DNA of 64,000 bases from Rosa chinensis (GCF_002994745.2 NC_037092.1:81946824-82010823), one strand, 5' to 3'. Positions 49,037 to 61,740 are shown, counted from the stretch's first letter. Numbers and translations: made by a program. Notes: generated from the sequence alone by a model not told the origin.

Positions 49037-49275
49037 TGGGCCGCACTGTTAATCAACCAGGACTTCGGCCCAAGTAATATCAACAGGCCCAATTTCCTCT
49101 TCTTTTTTTTCTCTCTCTCCCTCTCTCTCTTCCCTAAAACCCTGAACCTCAATTAAATTTTGCAATGGCCTCCCTCTCTTCCTCTGCAAAACCCTAAACC
49201 CAAAATCAATACCAGAGCCTATCTGTCTTCGTCTGAGCTCTGTAAAGAGAAATTGGCAGTGAAGAAGCCAAAACG
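49037..49275 (+). promoter_or_regulatory. RPAC1 promoter/leader: site II motifs, CT tract, telo-boxes, uORF
   Basis: Three site II elements (TGGGCC or its complement at 49037, 49067 and 49086) are followed by a CT-rich tract (49095-49130) and telo-boxes (CCCTAAAACCC at 49132-49142; AAACCCTAA at 49189-49197). This combination is typical of plant ribosome-biogenesis and translation genes bound by TCP and telobox factors in growing cells. An upstream ORF of 10 codons plus stop (49165-49197) ends inside the second telo-box. Confidence 0.7.
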
Positions 49276-52200
49276 ATGTCGTCCAGTAACGAAAATACGA
49301 CCTCAAGCTCTGGGTCTGAGCAATCAGATTCTAGAAACGACACACTGGATTTCATAGAGAAGCTCTCAGATGTGCCAATGGGGAAGCTACCTCCACACAT
49401 CGATTTCCAGAGGACACGTGTCGATTGCAAGGCTGATGCTCCCATTCACGTAAAGTTACCTCCTTTCTTTCTCATTTGTACAGTTTTGCAGTAATTATCT
49501 ACAACCCCATGATTTGTCTGAGCTCAATTTTGTGTTGTTTGACGAGGAAGTTGGTACCTTTTTTGGGTTTGGTTTGATTTTTTTTTTGTTTTTTGTTGGG
49601 TTGTTTTTGATTTTGGGTTTTTGCAGACTGATACGTTTCAATACTCTGGTGCTTATGCATCGATGGGAGTGGATAATAGCTTGTTGGATAGCTTCTCGAG
49701 CAACTTTAGAGTTGAGGTGATTCGTCTCGAAAAGGATGAAATGGAGTTTGATATGATTGGTATTGATCCGGCTATTGCCAATGCGTTCAGGAGGATCCTC
49801 ATAGCTGAGGTTTGTGTTTTGCTTTTTCAAAGATAATCGAAATTCGTGAGTCGTGATGAGAATTCACAGTAGTTTAGTATTGTATATTGAGTGCATTCTG
49901 TAGTTTGGTGAAGAAAAAAAGAAGTTGTACGATCATTTTGTATACTCTTGCTTTATCTTGTATGATCATTACAAGTTTTCCTTCTTTGAGTAAAAACAGA
50001 AACAGAACATAAGCTGTTTGACTATATGTAAGGTTTTTGTAGTCTAATAGATCAATGAAGGGTTGATGTCAGTGTTGCCTATTAAAGAAAATTATGTTCT
50101 CATCACTTCATTTTTTTTTAATTGTTAATGTGGTTTAAGGGAAAAAAAACTTGCTTGATATTTTATTTTTCCCTTCTAGACCATTCTGACCTTATTTTGA
50201 AATATGTATCTGCTTCTCTTAGTTTTTCACCAATTCTAGGATGAATCTTAAGTGTGAGTTTCAGTACTGCTTTGGAGTTGGAAGAATATATATATATATA
50301 TCAATGATGATCCTAAGTTTTTTTAGTTGATACAAGTGTAGGTTCCCACGATGGCTATTGAAAGAGTTCTTATTGCAAATAATACATCAGTAATCCAAGA
50401 TGAAGTCCTTTCCCACAGATTGGGTCTTATTCCAATCAAGGCTGATCCAAGATTGTTTGAATTTACAGGTTTGTTTGATATTTCTTTTGTTTCTTATTAA
50501 AATAAATTCTGTTTTGTTGATGCTCTCTATAATATTTTGGTGTTGAGTTTTTCCCCTTCATTTGTTCTTGTTAGAAAATAATGCGGCAAATGAAAAGAAC
50601 ACCATTGTTTTTGGGCTCAAAGTGAGGTGTGAAAAACAAGGTAAACGAAAGGGACCAAAACGGGAGGGGCAAGAACAAGATGGACAAACACGTATCACAG
50701 GTATACTTCCTGTTCTTTATAGGTGACCTAAAAGTACTTGTGTTTTCCTCACATGTTTATAAATCTTTTGTGGATTATTTTCTTCATGTTATGAAAATTT
50801 TGTAATTTGTGAAACAGTCAAGTCAAAAGATTTGGTTTGGTTGCCAAATGGGAGTAACTTTGCCTTGGAATCAGAAGGTTCAAGTTCAAATTCATCCTCA
50901 AAACCAAAAACCTACACATCATTTACTTGCAGCCAGGATTCCCTGCCAGAATTTTCATCCAATCCAGTTGGTCCGACAGATGGAGATATTACAATTGCTA
51001 GACTAGGCCCTGGCCAGGTAACCCTTTTACCTGTTTTATAGGTCTAGCTATTCCTCAAAAGGCATAGATATTACTTTTGTTATGTAAGGCCAAGTATTGA
51101 AGCTGCAGCAATTGACTCCAGATATTGTTTGACTGAATGTGACTGCAAGTTACTTCAAAAGAGCGAGGGTAGTATGATTTATACTGTAAATTGTCAAGTG
51201 GTATTTTGAGTATTGATCCTGGAGCCATTGACTCCAATTGTTGTTTGATTAATGTAACTGCAAGTTAGACAAGAACAGTTTGATTTGAATAACAAATAGT
51301 ATTATTTCATCAGAGGCTAGTTGGAGCTACCGGCTCCAATTAGTTTTTGACTGAAATATAGATGTAGAAGATTAATCCTAGCATCAGTGGTGGAGATTGG
51401 GGTGGTCACTCAAGAGGGTAGGCCAAAAAGACTAGTTCAGGATTTTTTATCATTCTAATTGTTAGTGTCATTATTTCAAAAAAAAAAAAAGTTTCATCAT
51501 GTTTAGTAAGAAATGTCAGGTCCATTGTTTGCTCCCATAGTTCCATTGTAGCTAGGTATTTTCTAGAGTTTCCTGTCTCCTAGACATTGTAGGCAGCAGC
51601 CCCCAGTTTCGAGCCCAGGTCTATAAAGCCAATCTGGGGGATTCCTGGTTATGTTCTTTCTAGTAGTGAAGAATTTTATTGTATTGTTCTTTCTTCTTTG
51701 AACTGACATTACGTACCTCTTCTTAGGAAATTGAACTGGAAGCACTTGCTGTTAAGGGCATTGGCAAAACACATGCAAAATGGTCCCCAGTTGCCCCTGC
51801 TTGGTATAGGATGCTTCCGGAGGTATAAGGGGATGTGATATTATGTGATTGCCTCTAGAATTAAAGATTATTCAGAATAATAAACTTTTGGTTTTTGTTT
51901 AGGTTATCATTCTGAAAGATATTGAAGATGAGCTGGCTGAGAAACTTGTGGCAACATGCCCAGTCAAGGTGTTTGATATTGAAGACATTGGCAATGGTAA
52001 CATGAGTTTCCTATTATGCATTTCTTCTCCCATTGTTTAAGAATACAATTATGTGTTTTTGTCCCATTATTTCAATCCTTACAAGCATTACCTGTTAGAT
52101 TTGTACTTGTTTAGATTACATTTTTTTCTTTTTTCTGTTTGTTCATTGGCTTGATCAAGTATTTGTTTGCTTATCAGGTAAAAAAAGGGCTACTGTAGCT

Positions 52201-52958
52201 AGACCACGAAAATGCACACTGTGTAGGGAGTGCATCAGAGAAGGGAAGGGATGGGAGGATTCTTTGTCATTACGACGTGTCAAGGATCATTTCATTTGTA
52301 AGTACTATGTGTTTTTTTACTAAAATGAAATTGATATAATCTACTTGATTTCTGGTTATTGATGGGTGTTCTAAAACGGCTTATTCCTAAATAGTTTCAG
52401 TTTTGATGTTTGATTTGTATATGATTACTCAAAATAGAAATTGTCTGACTTCAATACTTGGATTCTAATTTCAGTCAACTTCTTTGTATTGCCTTAGCCT
52501 TTTTCAATCAACCATCTGATCCCAGAGACATGGGTATTTGATGATTGATTCCAAATCGCTTGAAATACAGTTAATTGGCTAACACACTAACCCACATCAA
52601 AGGCCATCAATTGATTTGCTTTTTGCATTTGACAAGAGGATATAGTACTAGGCTTGATGATTTAGTTATGATTTATGAATCTGTAGAAGTCAGAAATTGG
52701 ATTGATGATTAGTTAGGAACTTGGCTTTCTTCAAAATCATGTAAGCAGATAATATTTGAGGAGTCATGTAGATCCTCTACGAGGAAGAAGTATCAATGTA
52801 CATAATTTGTTTCTATGGCTGTTTTCAGAGTTCTAACTCATTTTTCACTCACAGTTACTATTGAATCAACTGGGGTATTACCACCTGAAGTGCTATTTAC
52901 TGAGGCTGTGAAGATACTGCAAGACAAGTGTGAACGTGCTATTACTGATCTTTGTTGA
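49276..52958 (+). CDS. RPAC1: DNA-directed RNA polymerases I and III subunit RPAC1
   Basis: The alpha-like subunit shared by nuclear RNA polymerases I and III (AC40-type), which pairs with AC19 to nucleate enzyme assembly for rRNA, 5S RNA and tRNA synthesis. Nine exons: 49276-49449, 49627-49809, 50342-50468, 50575-50700, 50818-51017, 51727-51822, 51903-51996, 52178-52297 and 52855-52958. They join to 1224 nt, 407 residues. Hallmarks are [20 protein letters not shown] (alpha-motif dimerisation helix), [27 protein letters not shown], the Cys cluster [12 protein letters not shown], and the C-terminal [18 protein letters not shown] dimerisation helix. The first 30 residues are a Ser-rich plant-type extension. 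All introns are GT..AG. Exon 2 could be mistaken for a shorter start at 49621, but the upstream exon and acceptor are clear. Confidence 0.96.
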
Positions 52959-54229
52959 TCATGCCTGTATTTCTTTTGTGTAGACGGAAACTGAAGCAAG
53001 AAAAAACTGATTATATTCTGATGAGATCAAAAGTCCACTGCTTTTAACATTTATCTATTTTCCATTTATGATTTTTTATACATCCCAAAGGCTGCAGACG
53101 CCATATCCATCTCTGATGAAAGAATAGGGCAATTTTTCTAGTTTCAGCACAACAACATAGTAAAAGGAATTAAAGCAGACAATGAATCCAATAAAAAAAA
53201 TATGAATTATTCTCTCATTAATAGAACAAAGTAAATTAGATCGTTTTATCAACAGAAGTGTGGTCGTCAGCATTGTGTTTTCCTATGAGGAAAAACTCAT
53301 CAATGGAAGCGGGTGCAAAGCTTTAATTTGATAAAAATCTTGAAACAGAGGTTGTATAAGCTTGAGATATAACATAGCAAACATAGCTCGTTTGTAAGTT
53401 ATCAAAATGCTTCAAGAACATTCACAAAATCTTAGATGAAACTGATTAACGTCTTTTACCACACATGGTATGAAAACAACGGGGTCTGCATATAATTACT
53501 CGACCTCACGAGTAAACATAACAAAAGTTGAGGATAATGTGTAGCATACCGCGGGGTTTAGCCTAATTCTGGGGTCAAACACCTCAACTTTTGAGTACAG
53601 CTTCTGAAAATTCATCCTATATTCCTATATATTGGAGGAGGTTGGTATATGCTGAGAGTTAATAATACAATACTCGAGTATAAGGTAAAGCATCGATCTG
53701 TTTCATGTTAATTTATGGCTTTCTCAAGCAAAGCATTGATCTGCTCCGTTTCTTGCACCAAGTGCTTTGTTGGTTCTCATCTTTATTTGAATAGTTCAAC
53801 GAGATTCATTCATTTAAGTTCTGATAGGCCAATGGCATGATTTCATTTCATTGATCTCATATTCCAGAAAGATCAAAGATCATACGTACGTACACATATG
53901 CATGTATGTGCCTCAGTACATATCTCACATTTGCATGCATGCAGTCACTTTAAAATATGCATGCATGTTACAAGTGTTGATATATATAGAAAAAATTCTG
54001 ATAGGAATGAACTTCTTCTACCTTAATAGAGATGTAAGTACGCGCTATCCATGCACATGCATGCTTCTATATATTATGCGAGAAGGAAACTAAGAACCTA
54101 ACTTAGCGTCTCAGTTAGTTTTTTTTTATTGATAAGGTATCAGTTGGAAATGAAGAACCTCATTTTGCTTTAATATTCACTTTGTCCTTGTCAACATCAT
54201 TGTGGACGTAGAGGGACGATGCCACAATG
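52959..54229. other. RPAC1 3' region and intergenic DNA
   Basis: The 3' UTR of RPAC1 probably ends within the first few hundred bases. The rest shows no gene. Near 53880-53965 there is a cluster of CATGCATG/CATACG-like words of low complexity. Confidence 0.45.
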
Positions 54230-54519
54230 CTATATATTGAGGCCTCCCTAGATCTAATTCCTTCATCGAATGTCTTTGCTGTTCTCTCTTCTATCAAATA
54301 CTAGAATAACATCTCTTCGCTCTCAGTCTCTATCATTGGTAAACAAAACTCTGAAAATTGTATCAAGTTTTCGTTTTCAATTGATATTCCTCTATATAGA
54401 TTTGTTATGATTTTATTTAAAACACGTACTCAACTCTTGCATGGATCCCTATTTGCTGCATCAAATTGACCCACTCTTTGTTTCAGCCAGGAGAAATGAC
54501 ATTGCAATTTATTTACAGG
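54230..54519 (+). promoter_or_regulatory. Likely TATA box, 5' UTR and 5' UTR intron of the ART-hemopexin gene
   Basis: A TATATATT box lies at about 54231. CT-rich leader sequence follows to about 54338, where TTG|GTAAAC could be a donor. An acceptor ATTTACAG ends at 54518, 11 bp before an ATG at 54530. This arrangement makes 54530 a better start than the ATG at 54441, which lies within the proposed intron. Confidence 0.4.
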
Positions 54520-54529
54520 TGAGAAGAAA

Positions 54530-56204
54530 ATGTCGATCCCGCCGAATTCACTATGGAGAGGATGTGCAGCAAACTTCCCTCAACCTGTCGATGAAGACGA
54601 CGTGCGTGCAGCTCAATTTTTGGTGGAAACTGTTTATTACTTTAATTGCCATATTGCAGATCCCCTTCTGGCTGACATCGAATACAGTAGCAGCAGTGGA
54701 TAAGGAGACATACTCCACCATGTGTTCCACTGGGATCTTACTCCCTGTCATGAGGTCTTTCAACATGGCTTCCAAGCAAGGCGTCAAGATAACACTCCCG
54801 ACGAGGTCTACTACAATCTGGCTCACTACATCCGTCAGGGAGGTAGGCCTCTTGATTCCCGACGACCCACCACCCACACCTTCATTAGCACCACGCTCGA
54901 CAGTGCATGGCATCCCACCGTCACTGAGACTATGAGCGAAGTATGTCGTTACGAGATATACGTTCCAGGTGGCATTTGGGTTGCTCAGACTCTTGGTGAT
55001 GATCATAATGCCAAAGACCAAGACGAGGTGTGCTTTGTTGCTGGCATTGCCCCTCAATACATTCGGTCTGCTCAACGCTTCAAGCTCACTTCTGGAGGGG
55101 CGGTAAGTACCCCCTTACACATTTATTACGTCAGTATTTCTCAATTTGTATCCATTTGAATAATAATATATATAGTTCAAATTAAGTGAAAATTAATTGA
55201 GGGCTTACATACATTACAACACTTGACTTGCAGATCACGGGAAAGACTAGATGATATATTAGGATTTAGGAGTAAATAAGAACTTCAATACACAATCGCA
55301 TCCACCACGGCTTCTCAACATTCGGGGCCCAATATTTGATCATCAGAATACAAATAATATGAGCGAGCCTCTAACTATTAGAATTTACCAACCCTCCGTG
55401 CGAGATAAAAGAGAAGCCAACTCTACCACTACCACCGATTGGTATGCTGGCAATGTGGCTAACTGTGGGAGCTACATAACTGCTGCACTCCGTTCGTCTC
55501 GTGCAAATGAAGCATAACCATTCATGAAGAGCGAGCATCTGCTATTGAACTATGCTTCTGACATGCCAGACCACAAGGTGGTGCCGCTTCTTATCAGCAA
55601 TGGGTATCTATCCCTCGCGGGCAAAGCCTTTGCATGCAGAGCATGGAATAGACTGTGCTTTTGGGTCTCATGATGGAGATGAAGCCTTCCTCTTCTCTGG
55701 GAATCTCTGCGCACCGATTAATTACTCACCAGGCACCCTAAAGGGCTTAATCACCAAACCCCTGATGACCATCACTGCCATGTTCCCCTTCTTGAAAAAG
55801 AGGGAGTTTAAGAGCAGCATAGACGCCGCGTTTGAGTCAACGAGAAAATATGAAGCGTATCTCTTCAAAGACGACCGGTATGCTCTTATAAACTACGGTT
55901 CTGAACTTCTGATAATCCCCGCCTCATCCACGTCAAGCTCATGGCTGACGGCTTCCCCGGTTTGAAAAACACCATCTTTAAAAGTGGAATTGATGCAGCG
56001 TTTGCTTCGCACAGGACTGATGAGCCACACCTATTCAAAGGTGATTCCTGCGCACTTTTCAACACCACAAATGGCAACATCATTGGTGGAGTGAAGAAAA
56101 TAGTTTCCAATTGGCCCTCTTTGCAACCCATCTTGCCTCGCAAAAATCGTGGACTTGAGGTCGTTCCCAAGGTTGACCTCGAACTCAAATGTTCGATTCT
56201 GTAA
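54530..56204 (+). pseudogene. ADP-ribosyltransferase (enterotoxin A/pierisin-type) fused to hemopexin repeats, broken
   Basis: The first part (about 54716-55102) has the layout of the toxin-type mono-ADP-ribosyltransferase family, which transfers ADP-ribose from NAD+ to a target. It shows HWDLTPCHEVFQHGFQARR, then THTFISTT (STS/STT motif), then the QDE of the QxE/ExE catalytic loop before VCFVAGIAP. A GTAAGT donor at 55103 and CAG acceptor at 55231-55233 bound a 131-bp intron. A linker (from about 55272) runs into hemopexin repeats of the legume albumin-2 type at about 55480-55590, 55640-55760, 55800-55905 and 55920-56204, with GIDCAFGSHDGDEAFLF, SIDAAFESTRKYEAYLF and GIDAAFASHRTDEPHLF. Breaks: TAA at 54701-54703, TGA at 55252-55254 with a frame change, TAA at 55515-55517, and opposite frame changes near 55633 and 55910. 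Arg of the usual RWD motif is His. This copy cannot make the whole protein. Confidence 0.8.
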
Positions 56205-56906
56205 TTAGGGAAATTATAACATGGTCCCGGACCTCACCTCTTTGCAACCCTTCCTGAAATTAATTATGATTATATATCATTAGGATATAACTTGATTATC
56301 TAATTAATAATCATTATGTATTTATTGGTTTTCTAAATGTACAAGGTTGTATGTGTTTGTTGGCGTGATGGACTTGGGTTGTCCCCTAGCCTATGTTTCA
56401 CCACATATCTGATCGATGTATATGCTTGTAATTTGTTGGGTCTCAAGGCAGTGTCTTGGGCTTCTGTATTCTAAATATTAATGAAAACATGACTGCCAAA
56501 GAAGAAGAAAGGATTACTGCTTGTCCAAGTTGACTGCAACACGGGAGCGAACCCCAACTGGAATTTCGATCCAAATCTGCCTCATACTGGAAGGGCGTGC
56601 TTTCTCAGTATATTGAGAATTAAGAATTGTCATATCTTGGTGTTACTTACCACCATACCTTGTATTAGGTTGTGTAGTGATTACCAATGTTTTAAAACGC
56701 TAAGGCGTAGGCTGAGGCGTTTTCCGGTAAGCCTCAGTAAGGCGTTCGCTTTGAGGCATAAGACGTAAGTCTTACGTATAAATGACCTATATTGATATAA
56801 TTATTACTCTTATATGACCTATAAATAACCAAGAATTAAAATATAACAATTTGGGCAACATATCAGTTATATATATATATATAAAAGTAGCTATCAACCG
56901 AAACCA
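56205..56906. other. Intergenic, with a dispersed-repeat fragment
   Basis: No gene is seen. Around 56692-56775 the words CTAAGGCGTAGGCTGAGG and AAGGCGTTCG..TTGAGGC belong to a repeat type common in plant intergenic DNA. A TATATA tract precedes the CACTA start. Confidence 0.5.
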
Positions 56907-56924
56907 CACTATGCCAAAAAAGCT

Positions 56925-57240
56925 ATCAGACAACAGAGTTCAGACGACAGAATGGTCAATTTCTGTCGTCTGAGTGTTTCAGACTAAACTCAGACGACAC
57001 ATAAATTAAATGTGTTGTCTGAATATAATGAGAAACCATGCTTGTTTCATTTTGAAGGTATGGTCAGACTCAGACGACACTTAAATGTCGTCTGAAAAGA
57101 TGAAAATTTTCTTAGCAGAAAGTTTAGATTTCCCTCCAATAAGATTAAGTCTTTTTCCTCCCAAATGCCCAAACCCTATCGGTGACTAGTCAATGGAAAA
57201 CTATTCAGACAACAGAGCCAAGAAATTCTGTTGTTTAAAT
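56925..57240. repeat. Left subterminal inverted-repeat array of the second CACTA element
   Basis: At least four hairpin units are present: 56925-56990, 56991-57022, 57068-57098 and 57204-57240. Each is built from CAGACGACA or CAGACAACAG paired with TGTCGTCTG or CTGTTGT across a few A/T bases. Confidence 0.7.
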
Positions 57241-59101
57241 AAGGTGAGTTTGACTTTTTTTTATTTTAAGTCTCTTTTGACATAGCACAAAACCTAGCTT
57301 CGTGTTTTTCATTCCCACAAACATTACCTCCATCTAAAACTCTCTTAGCAACCAGAAACTCGAAGCTCACAGCATCTGGAGGAAAACTTAGCCATCTATA
57401 CCTCTCAAAAATCGGCCATCTCTCAAATCTAAGAATCCTTACCCAAAACGCGAAGAGAGGTGAGAGAACCCTATTTTCTGGGTTGCAAGTCAAAACGCGA
57501 AAAGCTCCGTCACTCTCTCTTCTGGGTTTTGTCGCTCCATCGCTCTCTCTCTCTTTTCTACACTCTCCGTTGGCCAGTCGCTCTCTCACTATTCGACAGG
57601 CTCTCTCTAGATCAGTCGATTGACTCGATTCTCAGTCTCTCTCTGGCCAGCTCTTTAGCTCTCCAGCTCGGAGGTAAACTCGATTCTCAGTCTTTCTGGG
57701 TTTTACTCTCAATCGAATTTATGGGTTTTAGTCTCACAATCTCACAATTTCTGGGTTCACACTTTTCAGGGCTTACTAGGTTTGATTTTGGGCTGGATTT
57801 CTGGGTTTGATTTTGGGTTGGGTTTCTGGGTTCAAGGCTTCAAGCTCGGTGATTCTTCAACCTCGAAGCTTGGTGATTCTTCATTCTTTAAGCTCGATTT
57901 CTGGGTTCAAGTGGTGATTCTTCAAGCTCGATTTCTGGGTTTTGGATTCGGTGTTTCTGCAAGCTCGGTGAGTCTTGTTAAGTTGCTGGGCATTGAGTGA
58001 TTTCACTGATTTGAGTCATAATTGAAGTGATTCTGGCCTTCTGCAAGCTCGGTGAATGTTATAAACTTAATTGAATTGTAGTTGTGTATCTCATAGTCAA
58101 GCTTTGGATTTTGGACTGTGGTGTTCTGATTCATGATTGTTGGAGCTGTTTTGGACTTTGCTTACTGCATTGTTTTGAGATGATGATATTTGTCCTCTGT
58201 ATCTATTTTGGATGGGAATTGAATTAGTTGATTAATTGAATTGCATCTGTTTTGGCCTCTGTGAATGGGAATTGTATCAATTGATTCATCTATTTTGCAT
58301 GATTAGTGATTGATTACTGCCTATGCTCAGTTTTTAATTATGCTCTATTATGGACTTTTTGAGTTTTTGGTAATTCATTTAAGTTTTGAATTAGGCTCAG
58401 TTTTGGTAAACTGAATTGCATATATAGAAATGGTCAAATGGCTGATTTTGTTTTTGTTTTTCATAGAAATGGTCAATTGCATATATTGAATTAGGCTTAG
58501 TTTTTGTTTTTCATTCCCATTTGTTTTTCATCTCTAAGTTTGGTGTGGAGGGTTTCATTCCCATTTGTTTTTCATCTCTAAGTTTCACTATGTTATATTC
58601 TGACTAGTAAGAGTTAGCAATTGCTCACTGAACCTTGTTCTAATTTATCCTGGCACTTGTTCTTGAGGGTTTGGGCTTTCTGCTAATATGGCTCTTTAGT
58701 TGAAAGATATTGAAATTTGACATTGAGTGATAGAATTCATATAAAGCACCTACTGAGAGGGTTAAAAGCTGTTTTGTTAATCCTCTCAGATCGAAACAAG
58801 AATTCTTATATGGATAGATGCAAAAGTGTTCTGACTGGATAATTCATGCATTGGGTCTTCAAATTAGTAATTGAACTAAGAATCTGAACTTTTCTGTAAT
58901 TTTCCCACTAATTTCCAACTCTTGTGAGTGTATTTTTGTCTTTTAAGATTTGTTCTGCCATCTATGCCGTCAAAGTTGTTGATGCTAATATCCCCTATGC
59001 ACAGATTTCTTGCTTTATCAGTATTTTTTTTCTTTTGTTGGGTACATTTATATTGGGATATTCAAGTCATGCCATTACTCATTTTTTTCTTTCTTCATTA
59101 G

Positions 59102-59411
59102 CTTATTGCTGAGAAAATGCCAGAGTTGCTGGATTTTGATAAGGATCTTATTCATTTGGAAGCTGCCTCTAAGGTGAATTATATTGCTAGAATTGGCTCT
59201 TCCTGATGTTATTGTAACTTTAGTTAGTAATAGTACATAGCTGACCCAATAAATTTGTTGCTTCTTTAATTTGATCTTAACATCAAATAATCAGATTCCA
59301 TTGAAAGCTTTAGCTGAAGAAATGCAAGCCGTGAGTAAAGGTCTTGAAAAGGTTGAGCAAGAACTTGCTGCTGCTGAAAACGACGGTGTAATCTCTTCTG
59401 GTTTTCGAAAG
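59102..59411 (+). pseudogene. Formin FH2-domain fragment (class II plant formin), captured
   Basis: Two exons match the FH2 domain of plant formins, which nucleate and elongate actin filaments. Exon 59102-59173 reads LIAEKMPELLDFDKDLIHLE then AASK. Exon 59295-59411 reads IPLKALAEEMQAVSKGLEKV and continues to ENDGVISSGFRK. Both have intact AG acceptors and GT donors and no stops. The next expected FH2 exon is not found; downstream sequence (59412-59900) is low-complexity and does not match. Without the rest of FH2, FH1 and the N-terminal module it cannot be a working formin. The lack of stops suggests recent capture. Confidence 0.82.
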
Positions 59412-60166
59412 GTGAGAAATACGGAGGGGTTTCCTTTCGTAATTAAACATTATATACAAGAATTGAAAAAGCTATCCCCTTTCTGAATTGACTAAACTAC
59501 AAATATATACTATCACTTGATTATTCGGTTAGCAATTAAAGTGTGATCAATACATCTTGTTCCTAGGCTGTGGATTCCTTGCCCACTCTCTGTACTATTC
59601 TCGTCTTTGCAGTGATAAAGTATTTGTTTCTTCTGAAAAGAAAAAATCAGAAAAAAGGAAAAAAATCAGAAAAAAGGTCATTCAATACATCTTGTTTCTG
59701 ATTAGGCATAATGGGAGTCTACTCAGCCAATTTATACTAAATGGGTTGATGGTGAGGATAAGATTTCCCTTGCCTAATATGTTTGGATTTTTAATGCTTA
59801 TTATAACTATACTAGCTGCAGTCCATTCCTTTGCTGCGATCAAAATAACTTGTTTGTGATCAAAATTCAAAAGCTTACAGAAAGATTCCATTAAAGTATG
59901 TTGGTTCAGTTATAAGGGATTTAAATTGATGAGAAAATTTCATCTTCTAAAGGAGAGGATCATGGAATGGAAAAAGAAGTATTTTGGGGTGGAAATGGAA
60001 AAGGAAGTGGAGGAGAAAATCAAGGAGATGAATTTGTGTCTTCATGAGGGTTGGGTTTTATTTTTGCTCTTCGTCTTCAATTTGTGTCTCAATCTATATG
60101 GGTTGGGTTTTATCAAATTCGATTTTGTTCTTTACATATGACTAATTTGGGGTTTTGGTGATGCAG

Positions 60167-60254
60167 GGGTTTACGATTTTCATATTGGGTTTGTCTTGAA
60201 GGAGAAGGAAGGCGATTTTTGGATTTGTGTTGAGGAGAGCAGGAGAGCTGCAGG
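60167..60254 (+). other. Exon-like fragment, unidentified
   Basis: A block bounded by GATGCAG and GCTGCAG|GTCAG, open in more than one frame (one frame reads GVYDFHIGFVLKEKEGDFW). It looks like captured coding sequence but I cannot assign it. Confidence 0.3.
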
Positions 60255-61740
60255 TCAGATACTGAAATACCACCTATGAGGTCTTTTTTTTTTTTTTTTT
60301 TTATCCCAGAAAATGTGTCAGTTTATGATTCACTTTTAGATGTGGATGTCTTGCACTGCTTATAAAGATGTGATCTTTATATGAAGGTTGTTTTGATTCG
60401 TGCTTCAATAGAGCAAACGATTTATGACTTGCAATAAGAAATGCCATTGTTTGCTGCAAGTTGATTTGCTAGAGAGATGATAGCTTTTGCTTCAAAATGT
60501 AGATTTGCCTATGCTATGTTTTTAAAAAAACGTAAGAATGTAAAACATTAGAAAAGAAAAATTATAGTTGCAAGTAAATTTTCGATGGGAAAGAGGCAAA
60601 GAACTAGTATTTCTATTCCCTAAAACTGATCAACGAATAAGTTTATATGTGTAATTAATCCTCTTAGAATAAATACCTTTCCTTTTTCATTTTTTTTTGT
60701 AACTTAGAGGAAGTATTAAAACTATGCAGTTTCGAATAATAGTGCATACGTATTAAGGTTTGTACTTGATCATAAGTCTACAATCAGGAAACGGTTTAAT
60801 CAAGAACAGAACACTGGACGAATAGCCCATTTTCTAGGTTCCTCTGGAATTTTAAAAAACATTTGGAAGTATTGAACTATCCTCAATCTAAAGACCTATA
60901 TATTGAGATCTCCAGTACGTATCCTCAACTTTTCCAATATCTTCATTGTTGATAATCATTTTTTTTATAAGATTGTTGATTATCAGTTGATCCCACTGTT
61001 GTAGGAGAGCATTGGTGGCAGTCAGATAGGCTCTGCAAATCAAGGTAGTCCATACAAATTGGTTGATATGATCTGGTATTAATATTTGAAAATTTTGATT
61101 AATGTTTTGTTGATACTCAGTAATCCAATGTTTTGCTGAACAAGTAACAAGCAACAAGAAATCTCATCACTTTTGTTCTTGCTTTTTTCCATTTTTTGCT
61201 GATACTCAGTAATCCAGGGTTTTTCCACCTATACTGATTTGAAGTGCAATTTTGTTTTCATTCAAGACCTTGGTTCACAAAAAAAAAAAAAACCTTTACT
61301 TTTCTAAGATCTTTGTTATTTGTGACTATATAGATTAGATTGCAGCAGAAAATAATTAGAATGCCACAAAAAGAGCTAATCAATTGATACTCCTCGAGCA
61401 TAGCTTAAAGTATTGGGTACATTTTAGTTTAGTTTTGTGTATGATCAGCATGATGCCACTGCAAGTAAGGGTATGATCATATTTGAATTGTGTGTTTGCT
61501 TTTGTAAAAATTTTGGTACTACTAGATTTGTTATTCTCTATTGCACATAACTTTTAATACCATTCTATAGTTGTCACTATACTGTAAAAGTATGATAGCT
61601 GAATTGGTTTCAAAGTATTATTTCTTTTATAACATATTCAGCACCTGTTTCCTCTTCCTTTTTTTTTTTGTTTTTTTTTTGCTTTCTCTAATAACTACTT
61701 ACTTGCATTATTATTCATTATTGACAGGTGATACCCACAA

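Noticed and set aside
54441..54935. A 164-codon ORF with a hydrophobic stretch that could be a signal peptide or membrane anchor before the ART domain
   Set aside because: Its frame differs from the ART frame, and its start lies inside a likely 5' UTR intron. The frame from 54530 matches the ART frame and has more natural composition, though it carries a TAA at 54701.
54551..55075. 174-codon minus-strand ORF opposite the ART domain
   Set aside because: Antisense shadow of the ART coding sequence; no recognisable domain.
57460..58000. ORFs of 116 and 72 codons
   Set aside because: Low-complexity translation of degenerate TTCTGGGTT and AAGCTCGGTGATTC words inside the CACTA element.
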